Below, one piece after another: positions 1 to 8,883 of a stretch of DNA of 64,000 bases. Made by a program: the position numbers and the translations under genes. Source of the DNA: Roseovarius pelagicus (GTDB taxonomy: Bacteria > Pseudomonadota > Alphaproteobacteria > Rhodobacterales > Rhodobacteraceae); the NCBI RefSeq assembly GCF_025639885.1, contig NZ_CP106738.1:2170001-2234000 (forward strand), written 5' to 3'. The notes under the pieces are model-generated. The model had not been told where the DNA came from. It worked only from the letters and a program-made list of their open reading frames with translations, and searched no databases. Position 1 is the first letter of the stretch, and each line of letters starts with the position of its first letter.

Positions 1-375
1 TTTGCCAAGGTTCGCGCAGGCACGGCGCGACGGATTGTCAAGCCGGGGCAAGTGTTCAGCCGTATTCATGTCGAAGATATCGCGCAGGTGTTGCTGGCCT
101 CGATCCGCGCGCCGAGACCGGGTGCTGTCTATAACGTCTGCGACGACGACCCCGCGCCGCCCGAAGACGTGATCGGCTATGCCGCCGAGTTACTGCACTT
201 GCCGGTCCCGCCTGCAACGCAGTTTGACGATGCAGACATGACACCTATGGCACGCAGCTTCTATGCCGAGTCGAAACGCGTGCGCAACGATCTGATCAAG
301 CAGGAGTTGGGCATCACGCTGCACTACCCCAACTATCGGGACGGGCTGCTGGCGTTGCTTCAGGCCGACAACTGA
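1..375 (+). CDS. SDR-family NAD(P)-dependent epimerase/reductase, YeeZ-like, 3' part only
   Basis: The frame is open from the first base, so the N-terminal Rossmann half lies outside the window and only about 124 C-terminal residues are seen. The segment FSRIHVEDIAQVLLASI followed by GAVYNVCDDDPAP and the ending AESKRVRNDLIKQELG is typical of YeeZ-like extended short-chain dehydrogenases, which bind NAD(P) and act on sugar-nucleotide-like or unknown substrates. The substrate cannot be judged from this fragment. Its last 62 bases overlap antisense with the end of the converging glycosyltransferase gene. Family assignment is fairly secure; membership of the polysaccharide cluster is only suggested by position. 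Confidence 0.8.
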   Translation, partial: FAKVRAGTARRIVKPGQVFSRIHVEDIAQVLLASIRAPRPGAVYNVCDDDPAPPEDVIGYAAELLHLPVPPATQFDDADMTPMARSFYAESKRVRNDLIKQELGITLHYPNYRDGLLALLQADN

Positions 376-1585
376 CGTCACCTAATAGTGGGCGAATGAG
401 GGTCAAAAGTTCTGCCGCCTGATCATCATAAGTTGCCACGTGTACCGGCGCAGTCGGTCCTATCCCGCGATCCATCTGAGCGGCAATTTGCGCGCGCAGC
501 GGCGCAGGGCCCGCGCCAATCGGGATCAGGTCAGCGGCCACGACGCCCGAATGTTCGACCGTGCCGCCGCTGTCGGTCTGGATCACGCGAATGCCGCGCG
601 CCAGCGCCTCGCGAATTGCCAGACCAAAGGTTTCCTTCCATTGCGACGGAAACAGTAGAACGTCGATTTGGGCATAGAAGGTATCCATCTCAGCTTGCGA
701 AAACCTTGGGTGTATCTGCCATTCACCGGGCAGTCCGGTCAGATCAATCCCTGTCCACCATCCGCCATCCAATGCGCCGTCGACCAGATGCATGGTGAAA
801 TCGTCGCGCTCCAACCCGGCAAAGGCGGCGTGGATATCTGGCCAACCTTTGATTTGTGCGGGGCCGCCAAGATAACCAAAGGCCAGCCGCGCGTCTGTCG
901 CCCGGCGCGCTGTTTGCGCAACAAAGTACGTGGAATCTGGCAGGCACACGCCATTTCGCCAGACAGTGCCGCGTCCGGGTGCCAGACCGGATGCCTCGCA
1001 CAAGTCACGGGCAAATTGACTTGGATAGGTCACGATGTCCGCCAGCGCCGCTTGCCGCTTGAGATAGGTATCGCGTGTACGCGCGGCGCTGAAATCCTCG
1101 ACACAGCCACGACAGCGTGACAGGCACACAGGTGCCTGCCCGCAATATCGCTGATCGGGGGTGATCATAAATTGACGCTCGCATAGCCACCAGAAATCAT
1201 GCACGCTGAGCACCACAGGCAGACCGCGCGCCTTGGCGACCTCGATCACACCGGCACCGACGTCCTGCACGCAATGCACATGCACCAGATCAGGCACGAG
1301 CCTGTCAATCAACCCGCCGATACTCTCTGCCAGATCAGCATTGTTATAGCGTGCGGCATAACTGCGCCCCTCGGGGACATTGACGAGGTAGGACGTCAGG
1401 CCATTCACTTCGGATTTGATCACGGCATAGGGGGCCAGCTCTGCCCGGCTGATCAACGAGATCGCCGTGATCAGGCACCCCTTGCGGCGCAGAGCATGGG
1501 CCACTTCTTCGGCGACGATGGTCGCACCGCCATAGGCGTTTGGCGCGAAAAACACGTTAACGATCAGAATATGTGGCCCGCTCAT
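314..1585 (-). CDS. Glycosyltransferase, GT4-like (GT-B fold)
   Basis: A 423-residue protein beginning MSGPHILIVNVFFAPNAYGG, the usual N-terminal strand and glycine-rich loop of GT4 enzymes, with VHVHC-type and SVHDFWWLC segments in the acceptor domain and a C-terminal donor domain containing FPSQWKETFGLAIREALARG, the conserved nucleotide-sugar-binding region with E-x7-E spacing. It probably transfers a sugar from a nucleotide donor to a growing polysaccharide at the cytoplasmic face of the inner membrane. I chose the ATG at 1585, not the one four codons upstream, because it forms an ATGA overlap with the stop of the upstream glycosyltransferase. A Cys-rich stretch near residues 135-165 (CERQF...CLSRCRGC) is seen in several GT4 proteins. 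Sugar specificity is unknown. Confidence 0.85.
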   Translation of the reverse strand: MSGPHILIVNVFFAPNAYGGATIVAEEVAHALRRKGCLITAISLISRAELAPYAVIKSEVNGLTSYLVNVPEGRSYAARYNNADLAESIGGLIDRLVPDLVHVHCVQDVGAGVIEVAKARGLPVVLSVHDFWWLCERQFMITPDQRYCGQAPVCLSRCRGCVEDFSAARTRDTYLKRQAALADIVTYPSQFARDLCEASGLAPGRGTVWRNGVCLPDSTYFVAQTARRATDARLAFGYLGGPAQIKGWPDIHAAFAGLERDDFTMHLVDGALDGGWWTGIDLTGLPGEWQIHPRFSQAEMDTFYAQIDVLLFPSQWKETFGLAIREALARGIRVIQTDSGGTVEHSGVVAADLIPIGAGPAPLRAQIAAQMDRGIGPTAPVHVATYDDQAAELLTLIRPLLGDVSCRPEATPAARPDSWGSAA

Positions 1586-2886
1586 GCCAGCACCCAATCC
1601 ATGAGGTCAGGGTCAACGATATGCGGGGCCGCCTGTGCCGACCAATGCTGTTCCAGATTACGACGGGCCCGGAGGCCCATCGCACGCGCCGCGCCCGGAT
1701 CACGCGCCAGAGTGTTCAACGAACCGCCCCAGTCGCGCGATGACCGGGCAACAAAACCCGTCTGATCGTGACGCACCACCTGTGGCAAATCCCCGACCGC
1801 GCTGCATATGGCAGGTGTGCCGACGGCAGCGGCATCTATGGCGCGCACCGCGCTCTTGCAGCGATTGAACGGATCGCCCACCAGCGGCATCACCACGCAA
1901 TCGGCCTGCGCCAACGTCCGCAAATACGTGTCATAGTCTGTAAAGCTGTGCCATTCAGTCTGGCGCGCGATGGCGGTTGGCAGATGCCGTCGCTCAAAAT
2001 GACCCAGCATCATCAACCGCCGGTTTCCGTCAGCAGCCAGAAATGCGGTCAGTTCCGCCTCGATTATCTTAAAATCGGCTTCGTGACCTTGTGATCCGCT
2101 GGCAAAAGCAACCCGAAACGCCGCCTCATTGTCGGTGCTGGCCTGCATCGCCTGCTGGCCCGCCCGCAGCGTGGCCTGATCAGCAAAGTTGCGCCGCACG
2201 AACACCGGGCGCGACGTATAAAGGCGCGCATGATCTGCCAGCCCCGGCGTCGAGACTGACACCGCATCACAACCATTCATCGTTTCCAGATAGCGCGGCG
2301 CCTCTGCCGCGAAATGCGCCTGCAAGCCCGGTTCCAGAACTGTCATATTCGCGTAAGTTTCGTAGGCGGAAATCGAGAACAGCGGATCGTCAATATCATA
2401 GAGGATCGGCAGACGAAGACGACGCGCCTCGTACAGCAGCATCGGCACATCGCCGCAACCGGATAGTCGATAACACATCAAATGCGTCGCATCCTGCAAG
2501 ATCTGTACTGCGCGGGGGACATCCTGATGGTGGGCGTAGCGTAGCTCGACATCGCGCAGCCGCCAGAACTCTTCCAGCTGCTCGACCCGGTATTTACGGC
2601 ATTGCGGCAGATTCAGATCCCCGATCAACGCGATACTGCGGCGCCGGGTGACGTATGCCGGGGCAGCAATCACATGAAACGCATCCGAGCGCGCCAGACT
2701 GCGCCAAATACCGCTGAGATAGTGATCCCCGCCCATATTCGGCGTGCGGGGTACGTCGCTGGGCGCTACGCCCCTGCGCCGGGACATCACATAGGTGCAC
2801 GCACGCGTTAATGCCGTGCGCACCCCGTCACGGCGGACAACCCATAGGAATTGCCGGACGAGCGATGGGCGTAGGTATCTTATCAC
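1582..2886 (-). CDS. Glycosyltransferase, GT4-like, family uncertain
   Basis: A 434-residue cytosolic or peripheral protein starting at a GTG preceded by GAGGGGAAG. The central LPILYDIDDPLF segment and the C-terminal block FNRCKSAVRAIDAAAVGTPAICSAVGDLPQVV resemble the GT-B donor-binding half of family 4 glycosyltransferases; the N-terminal 90 residues have no clear family signature. It is the first gene of a two-gene leftward operon, joined by an ATGA overlap to the next glycosyltransferase. The divergent GT2 gene starts about 120 bases away, so the region 2887-3006 must hold promoters for both directions. A role in capsule or exopolysaccharide assembly is inferred from neighbours. Confidence 0.75.
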   Translation of the reverse strand: MIRYLRPSLVRQFLWVVRRDGVRTALTRACTYVMSRRRGVAPSDVPRTPNMGGDHYLSGIWRSLARSDAFHVIAAPAYVTRRRSIALIGDLNLPQCRKYRVEQLEEFWRLRDVELRYAHHQDVPRAVQILQDATHLMCYRLSGCGDVPMLLYEARRLRLPILYDIDDPLFSISAYETYANMTVLEPGLQAHFAAEAPRYLETMNGCDAVSVSTPGLADHARLYTSRPVFVRRNFADQATLRAGQQAMQASTDNEAAFRVAFASGSQGHEADFKIIEAELTAFLAADGNRRLMMLGHFERRHLPTAIARQTEWHSFTDYDTYLRTLAQADCVVMPLVGDPFNRCKSAVRAIDAAAVGTPAICSAVGDLPQVVRHDQTGFVARSSRDWGGSLNTLARDPGAARAMGLRARRNLEQHWSAQAAPHIVDPDLMDWVLA

Positions 2887-3006
2887 CGGGGCTTCCCCTC
2901 GTTGCAGTGTGACCGCCTCATCTATTGCGCAAGATAATTAAGTGAGAGTTTACGAGTTCTCTTTACCAAGGGCGGGCAAGAGATTTTGGGCAACCATGGC
3001 TGGGAC

Positions 3007-3945
3007 ATGAACGGTATAGGCGCAACTGATCCGGTTCGTATTCTGATGGGTGTCCACAACGGTGCGCCCTACCTGCCCGCACAACTAAGGAGCATCGCCG
3101 CCCAGAACGGTGTGACTTGGACCCTCACCTGTAATGACGACGCATCAAGCGATGAAAGCCGTTCTGTCATCACCCGGTTTGGTCAAAGCCATCCCGGCCG
3201 CGTCATATTGAAATCAGGTCAGAGGCGCGGGTTCTCTCACAATTATTTGAAGTTGATAGCTGGGCTGCCTGAGTGCCCCGGTCTGGTGGCGCTCGCCGAT
3301 CAGGATGATGTGTGGTGTGCGAACAAACTGCGCCGTGCGGCAATCTGGCTGGCCCGTGTGCCAGCGGAACAGCCGGTGCTTTACTGCGCGCGGCGCTGGA
3401 TTTGGGATGGCGCGAACGAGGTGCGGTTCGGACCAGACAACCGCGTAAAAGCACCATCTTTCCGAAATGCGCTGGTCGAAAACATCGCACCGGGAAACAC
3501 CATCGTCCTTAACGCCGCAGCGGCGGCTCTGGCGCGTACTGCAGCGCGGTTGACCGGGCCGGTATTTGCACATGACTGGTGGCTCTACCTTCTGATATCC
3601 GGGGCGGGGGGGCGAATTCTAACTGATCCGTCACGCGTATTGTTCTACCGACAACATCGAACCAACGCGATTGGCGCCGGCACAGGCATACGCGGGCTGG
3701 TCGCGCGCAAGCATGCCGTCCTGCGCGGGGTATTTCGTGCGCGGATCGCTGGCAACATTGCCGCTATGCAAGACTGCGCCGCGTTTCTTACGCCAGAAAA
3801 CTACGCAACCCTTGATCGTTTCACCAATGCCCGCAAGAAACCGTTTCCAGCGCGCATCTGGGCGCTGGGACAGGTTGCGCCCTACCGTCAATCGGTGTCC
3901 GGCTCGATGGGATTTTGGGGGGCAGCCGCGCTTGGAAAAACCTGA
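3007..3945 (+). CDS. Glycosyltransferase family 2
   Basis: A 312-residue GT-A fold enzyme. The N-terminus reads ILMGVHNGAPYLPAQLRSI, followed by a CNDDASSD nucleotide-binding motif and LADQDDVWCANKL, the metal/nucleotide-binding acidic motif typical of rhamnosyltransferase-like GT2 proteins. A His/Asp-bearing FAHDWWLYLL lies further along and fits the usual catalytic-base region. The first in-frame ATG is at 3007; an in-frame TTG at 2986 is an alternative, and neither has a strong ribosome-binding site. The stop overlaps the likely TTG start of the downstream glycosyltransferase, suggesting translational coupling. It is likely part of the polysaccharide assembly set. Confidence 0.85.
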   Translation: MNGIGATDPVRILMGVHNGAPYLPAQLRSIAAQNGVTWTLTCNDDASSDESRSVITRFGQSHPGRVILKSGQRRGFSHNYLKLIAGLPECPGLVALADQDDVWCANKLRRAAIWLARVPAEQPVLYCARRWIWDGANEVRFGPDNRVKAPSFRNALVENIAPGNTIVLNAAAAALARTAARLTGPVFAHDWWLYLLISGAGGRILTDPSRVLFYRQHRTNAIGAGTGIRGLVARKHAVLRGVFRARIAGNIAAMQDCAAFLTPENYATLDRFTNARKKPFPARIWALGQVAPYRQSVSGSMGFWGAAALGKT

Positions 3946-5122
3946 TCCTGTTCCGAATATTCTGCTTTTTGGTGGCGATGGAGCGCGTACCGGCGTGCCC
4001 CGCCATCTTGAACAGCTGAGCGAGACACTCGTCGGTTCTGCGGCGCTTACCATCGTCAGCGACCGCAATCGCGGCGGCTATGACCGCATCATCGAGGCCG
4101 GTACACATCACATCGAGATCGACGGAATGCGCAGCTGTCTGCGCCCCGGAACGATGTGGCGCGGATGGCGCGGCGCATTGCGTGTTGCGCGCAGCCAGAA
4201 CTGGGACGTGATCTGGCTGCATGCGCGATTACCTGCGTTGATGTTGCGGATGGCGTTGGCGCTGCGGCTGTTGCGCCCTTCGCCGCAGACCCGCATCGCA
4301 ATGACCTATCACGGCATCCCGTTCGATCCGGGCCACCGTCGGCTCGCAGCAGTCGTTTCCCGGTGGCTGGAGCGGTTCCTGTTGGCGCACTGCCCGCCTA
4401 TGCATCTGGTGTTTGTGTCCTCGGACATGGCGATCCGGCTGCGCAACGTGGTCGGCGAAACCCGGATGATGCGGCACATCACCCACGTTCTTCCCAACAG
4501 TTCCAACTTGGGAAAGCTGCCCTTGCCGCGACACGGCCGCAACCAGCGACAATTGGTGATCACCGGGCGCGCAGGGTATCAAAAAAACTATCCACTGGCG
4601 GTGCGTCTGATGGATCATATGCCACCTGAATACAGCCTGACATTGTGCGGGTCGGGCACTGATGATCCAACGTTCCAAGCCCGGATATTGCGGCAAGTGC
4701 GGCCAGAAACCCGCGCACGTGTCCATTTTACCGGTTCATTGGCCGATGTGCGCCCGATACTGGCCGAGGCGGACGGGTATTTGCTGACCTCGCGCTACGA
4801 GGGGATGCCGATCGGCACGATTGAGGCTTTTGAATGCGGATTGCCGATCATCCTTGGCCCGATCGAGGCCGCACCCGAAATCATCGCGACACACCCAATG
4901 GCAATGTGTCTTCCGTTGCGCGATCTGCCGCGGGACGCCGTTCGTATTACCCAACTGATCGAAAGCTATGTCAGTACCCGCAGCGATAGTGCCGCAAGAA
5001 TCCGCGCAGCGTGGCGGCGCAGCTATCCTTATGATATCTGGCAATTTCGCGCCCGCAGGCTGGTGTCCGAGGTGCTGGGCAGTTTTCGGACCGACGCAGA
5101 ACGGCAAAAACCTGCACCCTAG
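3932..5122 (+). CDS. Glycosyltransferase family 4 (TTG start)
   Basis: About 396 residues. The body begins PDPVPNILLFGGDGARTGVPRHLEQL, a standard GT4 N-terminal loop, and ends with the donor-site block YLLTSRYEGMPIGTIEAFECGLPII. The reading frame stays open upstream to 3671, but that stretch is antisense-like, arginine-rich and lies inside the GT2 gene. The TTG at 3932, 14 bases before the GT2 stop and preceded by a G-rich run, is therefore the most credible start. The stop overlaps by four bases (CTAG) the stop of the converging ABC ATPase gene. It is probably co-transcribed with the GT2 gene and acts on the same polysaccharide. Confidence 0.82.
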   Translation: MEKPDPVPNILLFGGDGARTGVPRHLEQLSETLVGSAALTIVSDRNRGGYDRIIEAGTHHIEIDGMRSCLRPGTMWRGWRGALRVARSQNWDVIWLHARLPALMLRMALALRLLRPSPQTRIAMTYHGIPFDPGHRRLAAVVSRWLERFLLAHCPPMHLVFVSSDMAIRLRNVVGETRMMRHITHVLPNSSNLGKLPLPRHGRNQRQLVITGRAGYQKNYPLAVRLMDHMPPEYSLTLCGSGTDDPTFQARILRQVRPETRARVHFTGSLADVRPILAEADGYLLTSRYEGMPIGTIEAFECGLPIILGPIEAAPEIIATHPMAMCLPLRDLPRDAVRITQLIESYVSTRSDSAARIRAAWRRSYPYDIWQFRARRLVSEVLGSFRTDAERQKPAP

Positions 5123-5805
5123 ATCACCGATGCTGCCAGGTTCAGCTGCGAACCGCCCAAATTACGCTCGTGTAGGGCCAATGCCTCTTCCAGATCGTCA
5201 AAGACGCGCAAAACACCGTTTTCCAACACGGCACCCATGTCGCAGATGCGCCGAATCATCGGTAACGAGTGGGATACCACCACCGCGCCCGCATGTTCGC
5301 GCCGTGCATCGAACAGGGCGATGCTTTTGCGCCGAAATGCGCCGTCACCCACCGACGTAACCTCGTCTACGAGATAGGTGTCGAACGGGATGCCCATCGA
5401 CACACCGAATGACAGCCGCGCCTTCATCCCTGCCGAGTAGGATCGCAGTGGCATATGAAAATGCGGGCCAAGCTGCGCGAAATCGTGAACGAAATCCAAG
5501 AGCGCAGAAGTATCCACCCCGTAGATACGCGCCACGAACCGCGTGTTCTGCGCGCCTGTTAGATCGGGATGGAACGATCCGGCAAAGCCGACAGGGTAGG
5601 AAATGCGCCCGTTCGTGACCACCCGCCCGCGTGACGGCCTGATTGTACCGGCAATAATGTCGAGCAGCGTGCTCTTGCCCGCGCCATTCCGACCCAGCAA
5701 GGCAACGCTTCGCCCGGCAGGGAAAACCGCGGTGGCATTTCGGATTACTACCTTGCGCGCGCCGCGCAACGGGAAATCCTTGCTTATGTTTTCCAGCCGG
5801 ATCAT
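5119..5805 (-). CDS. kpsT: Capsule/polysaccharide export ABC transporter, ATP-binding subunit (KpsT family)
   Basis: A 228-residue ATPase with Walker A LLGRNGAGKSTLLD, signature YSAGMKARLSFG, Walker B TYLVDEVTSVGDG and a switch histidine in VVSHSLPM. The signature form and short length match KpsT/CtrD/BexA ATPases, which power export of group 2-type capsular polysaccharide through a KpsM channel. The ATG at 5805 was chosen because MIRLENISKDF is the family N-terminus; the 20-codon upstream extension is Arg/Pro-rich and runs into the preceding gene. It lies 11 bases downstream of the KpsE-like gene and is clearly in the same operon. The permease KpsM is encoded divergently. Confidence 0.92.
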   Translation of the reverse strand: MIRLENISKDFPLRGARKVVIRNATAVFPAGRSVALLGRNGAGKSTLLDIIAGTIRPSRGRVVTNGRISYPVGFAGSFHPDLTGAQNTRFVARIYGVDTSALLDFVHDFAQLGPHFHMPLRSYSAGMKARLSFGVSMGIPFDTYLVDEVTSVGDGAFRRKSIALFDARREHAGAVVVSHSLPMIRRICDMGAVLENGVLRVFDDLEEALALHERNLGGSQLNLAASVI

Positions 5806-5816
5806 TTTCCGTCGCC

Positions 5817-6992
5817 TTAGCGCCGGTCGCGCAGGCTGTAGGTGATCAGCACTGCAACACACCACAGAAAAAACGCGAACAAGAGCGCAATCAGCAACAG
5901 TTTCAGCCGCTCAGGGTATTCTGCGGCCTCTGCCAGTGTCGGCTCGATATGGGCGGCCAGATAGCGGCTTTGTTTCTGCGCCTCGGCTTGCGCAGCGTCA
6001 TAATTGGCGAGTGCGGCAGTATAGGCGGTTTCGGCGAACTCACGGTCAACGATCAGACCTTCGTATTCGCCCACAAGATCGGCGAACGCCTCTGTCGCGG
6101 CATTCCCCTGGCCCAAGCCCAGCTTTTGCCGTTCGGCGGCAATCCGGTCCTCAATCACCGCCACGCGCCGGGTCGCCTGGACCACACGCGGGTCATTGGC
6201 GCGTGTCGAATCTCGCAGGAGGTCCAGCTCGATCAGTGCCTCTGCCAGCTGTCGCTGTAGCGTGGTGACAAGCCCCATGCGCCCCGCAGTGTCCATTGTC
6301 GGGTCGACCATCTGGTTGCGGTTCCGGTACGCGGTGAGCGCCTTGCGCGCCTCCTTGAGCCGCACGACCGCGGCATCCAGTTCATCACGCGCGTACTTGA
6401 TCGCATCCTCACGAGCGACGATCGACAGGTCATTGATCATCGCACTGCACGCAGCAAAGAGTGCCGCCGCGATGCGCTGAGCATCTTGCGGATCAAAGGC
6501 CAGAATACGCAGATCAATCATGCCGCTGCCACTGTCATATTCGATACGCACCATGCGTTCCCAATGGGCCTGAAGATCCTCAATCGTCCCCGCAGGATCG
6601 ACGGTAAAGATGGGGTCACGCCAACGATCCGTGTCACCCCAGACGGCGCGCAGATCCACGCGCTGCTCCATCAGGCGCACGAGTTTCTGACTGGTAAGGT
6701 AGGCATAGAGGATATCGGTATCGGACGAGGATGAGCCGGATAGTTCCGTGACGCCACCTAGCAACTCGATCGCCGATCCGCTTTCCTCAGTGCGTACCGA
6801 AAACCCCAGATGCGATGCGTATTGATCCGCGACGCGGGTATAGAGGAACCAGCCCACCGTGTAGGCGGGCATTGCCACCAGCAGGAAAAAACTGAAGATC
6901 GCAAACCGGTGTCGCAGCCTTAACCGACTGTGTGTGACGGGTGGCGGCAGTGCCGTTGCGCCCTGTCGGTCGATCGCTCGGGTGATGGACAT
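5817..6992 (-). CDS. kpsE: Capsule export inner-membrane/periplasmic adaptor (KpsE/CtrB/BexC family, PCP-3)
   Basis: A 391-residue protein with a membrane segment near residues 30-52 (after a basic HSRLRLRHRF), a long periplasmic domain predicted to be helical and coiled-coil rich around residues 190-350, and a second membrane segment at about 363-387 followed by RDRR. This two-TM, coiled-coil layout is that of KpsE/CtrB proteins, which bridge the KpsMT transporter to the outer-membrane exporter. The sequence FSVRTEESGSAIELLGG after TM1 is characteristic of the family. It is the first gene of a leftward pair with kpsT; kpsM starts divergently 140 bases away. No outer-membrane partner (KpsD/CtrA/BexD) is visible in the window. 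Confidence 0.9.
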   Translation of the reverse strand: MSITRAIDRQGATALPPPVTHSRLRLRHRFAIFSFFLLVAMPAYTVGWFLYTRVADQYASHLGFSVRTEESGSAIELLGGVTELSGSSSSDTDILYAYLTSQKLVRLMEQRVDLRAVWGDTDRWRDPIFTVDPAGTIEDLQAHWERMVRIEYDSGSGMIDLRILAFDPQDAQRIAAALFAACSAMINDLSIVAREDAIKYARDELDAAVVRLKEARKALTAYRNRNQMVDPTMDTAGRMGLVTTLQRQLAEALIELDLLRDSTRANDPRVVQATRRVAVIEDRIAAERQKLGLGQGNAATEAFADLVGEYEGLIVDREFAETAYTAALANYDAAQAEAQKQSRYLAAHIEPTLAEAAEYPERLKLLLIALLFAFFLWCVAVLITYSLRDRR

Positions 6993-7132
6993 TCGTGCCT
7001 GCTTTCTTCTCAGCGTTCTGCCTGGCCCCGGTCCTCATGTGCAGACGGGGTACCGTCCGGTTTATTCGCTTTTGCTAAAAGATTTCTTAAACCCCGCCCG
7101 TTACCCTTGATGTGTAATATTAGGGGACGGGC

Positions 7133-7927
7133 ATGGCCGGTTCGAATGTGATGAAATCGGGCGGCGCTACGCAGGCGGCTCGCGCCATTGCGGCGCTGAT
7201 CCTGCGTGAGATGTCGACCACATATGGCCGCTCTCCGGGGGGATACCTCTGGGCGATCATCGAACCTGCGGCTGGTGTTGCCCTGCTGACGGCGGTGTTT
7301 TCCATTGGCTTTCGCGCCCCCCCACTGGGAACAAGTTTTCCGTTGTTCTATGCGGCGGGGGTGCTGCCCTTTTTGATGTTCAACGATCTCTCCGGAAAAC
7401 TGGGCCAGACAATCCAGTTTTCGCGCGCATTGCTGAAATACCCACGCGTGACCTTTCTTGATGCAATCATCGCGCGGCTGATCCTGAATGGCTTTGCTCA
7501 GTTGATGGTAAACGCCATAGTGCTGAGCTTTATCCTCTGGGGCCTAGGCGCGCGTGCCAGCATCGACGCGCAGAGTATTGCAATGGCCTATCTGCTCGTG
7601 ATCTGTCTGGCGACAGGGATTGGAACGCTGAATGCGTTCCTGACGCTGGCCTATCCGTTATGGGCCACGATCTGGGCAATTGTTACCCGGCCGCTGTTCA
7701 TCATTTCATGCGTGTTCTTTGTATTTGAATCGGTTCCGGCACCCTATGGCGATCTTTTGTGGTTCAACCCGCTGGTGCATATCGTCGGCATGATGCGCGA
7801 GGGGTTCTATCCGTTTTATCATGCCAGCTATGTTTCGGCGCTTTATGTGATGGGGCTATCGGCAGTGACATTCATTACCGGCCTCTTTCTGCTGTGGCGG
7901 CATCACCGGGATATTCTGCTAAAGTAG
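7133..7927 (+). CDS. kpsM: Capsule/polysaccharide export ABC transporter permease (KpsM family)
   Basis: A 264-residue integral membrane protein with the ABC-2 permease layout: an N-terminal amphipathic segment with ALILREMSTTYGRSPGGYLWAIIEP, typical of KpsM/Wzm-type permeases, followed by about six hydrophobic segments and WFNPLVHIVGMMREGFYP, the conserved C-terminal motif. It forms the transmembrane channel for polysaccharide export together with KpsT and KpsE, encoded divergently on the left. The intergenic region 6993-7132 contains TAATAT at 7115-7120, but no convincing -35 box. The gene ends 9 bases before the stop of the converging sulfotransferase gene. Confidence 0.93.
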   Translation: MAGSNVMKSGGATQAARAIAALILREMSTTYGRSPGGYLWAIIEPAAGVALLTAVFSIGFRAPPLGTSFPLFYAAGVLPFLMFNDLSGKLGQTIQFSRALLKYPRVTFLDAIIARLILNGFAQLMVNAIVLSFILWGLGARASIDAQSIAMAYLLVICLATGIGTLNAFLTLAYPLWATIWAIVTRPLFIISCVFFVFESVPAPYGDLLWFNPLVHIVGMMREGFYPFYHASYVSALYVMGLSAVTFITGLFLLWRHHRDILLK

Positions 7928-7936
7928 ATTGGTGTG

Positions 7937-8800
7937 TCAGCCCCAGCTGGACGGGATTGCAAAACCTTCCTCACGCACCTCATTGGTGATGCGGGCAATA
8001 TCGCGGGCAAAGAGGTTACCAAAAAACTCCGGCATCTGGCGGCGCGCTGATTCAGTAAAACGCCGCGCCAACAAAGCATCGGGATAGGTCTGGGCATCGA
8101 CGCCTAGAAACCCCTCGATCCTAGCGAGCATCGCGCGCTGATCAGCATGAATATCCTCGTAAAAGACCGCGTGCCAGTTGGCGTCATCCAGACCACCACG
8201 CAGCGCGCGCAAGGTACGGCCATATTCAGCGTTGTCCCAGATAAAGGGTTTGCGCACAAAGGCATCAAAATCGGCAGGTCCCCAGCAGTCCAACAGATGC
8301 ATCTGGTCAGTTACCTGTAGGTGGAACTTGGTATGACTCCACAATCGTTTCAGTGGATCGCGCATGGTGTAGAGAACGCGCAGCCGGTTGCACGATGCCT
8401 GAATCCGCGGCCAGATCTCTGCCGGGACATGCGCCGTCAGGTTGGAGAAGTCACAGGCATAACGATGATGCGAGCGCAGCTGAAACAGGTTCCGATACCA
8501 ATGATCGTCTACCGGACCGTTCAGATAGGCACTGACCCAATGCAGGTTCTGGCGGATACGGTCGATATTAGCCGTGGCCGGATCAAAGCGCAGCAGGTAG
8601 CGTTCACGCACATTCTCAAGCCGGCGGCGTTCGTTTAGCTGGGTTTTGTCCACGTAGCGATGATAGAAATAATGCACTTCTTTCTCGGGGCAGAAATGCA
8701 ACTGCGGATGTCGGTCCAGCATCGCATATAGCCATGTTGTGCCAGCCTTCATCGCGCCTATACCGAGGAATAGATCACCGAATATCCTAGGATCTGCCAC
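7937..8800 (-). CDS. PAPS-dependent sulfotransferase
   Basis: A 287-residue protein. The N-terminal DLFLGIGAMKAGTTWLYAML carries the 5'-phosphosulfate-binding loop (KAGTTW), and VLYTMRDPLKRLWSH is the 3'-phosphate-binding motif with its Arg and Ser-region residues, both diagnostic of PAPS sulfotransferases. A histidine-rich stretch HYFYHRYV follows a KEVHYF segment seen in bacterial and heparan-type sulfotransferases. The start is a GTG at 8800 with GGAGGT seven bases upstream. Its position beside polysaccharide export genes suggests that it sulfates a surface glycan, but the acceptor is not visible from the sequence and could be a lipid or protein. No PAPS synthesis gene is nearby. Confidence 0.88.
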   Translation of the reverse strand: MADPRIFGDLFLGIGAMKAGTTWLYAMLDRHPQLHFCPEKEVHYFYHRYVDKTQLNERRRLENVRERYLLRFDPATANIDRIRQNLHWVSAYLNGPVDDHWYRNLFQLRSHHRYACDFSNLTAHVPAEIWPRIQASCNRLRVLYTMRDPLKRLWSHTKFHLQVTDQMHLLDCWGPADFDAFVRKPFIWDNAEYGRTLRALRGGLDDANWHAVFYEDIHADQRAMLARIEGFLGVDAQTYPDALLARRFTESARRQMPEFFGNLFARDIARITNEVREEGFAIPSSWG

Positions 8801-8883
8801 GCGCCATACCTCCGATGTGTCATACCACCGAGACCTAAGGGAATTTCGTTAACCAAAGATGTGCCACGCCCGGACAGGCACAC

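Noticed and set aside
3671..3931. N-terminal extension of the GT4 gene at 3932-5122
   Set aside because: The extra 87 codons lie inside the GT2 gene and are not like any glycosyltransferase N-terminus; the TTG at 3932 gives the expected start.
7133..7160. GGTTCGAAT stretch like a tRNA T-arm
   Set aside because: It lies at the start of the kpsM coding frame and no acceptor or anticodon stems surround it. No other tRNA-like structure was found.
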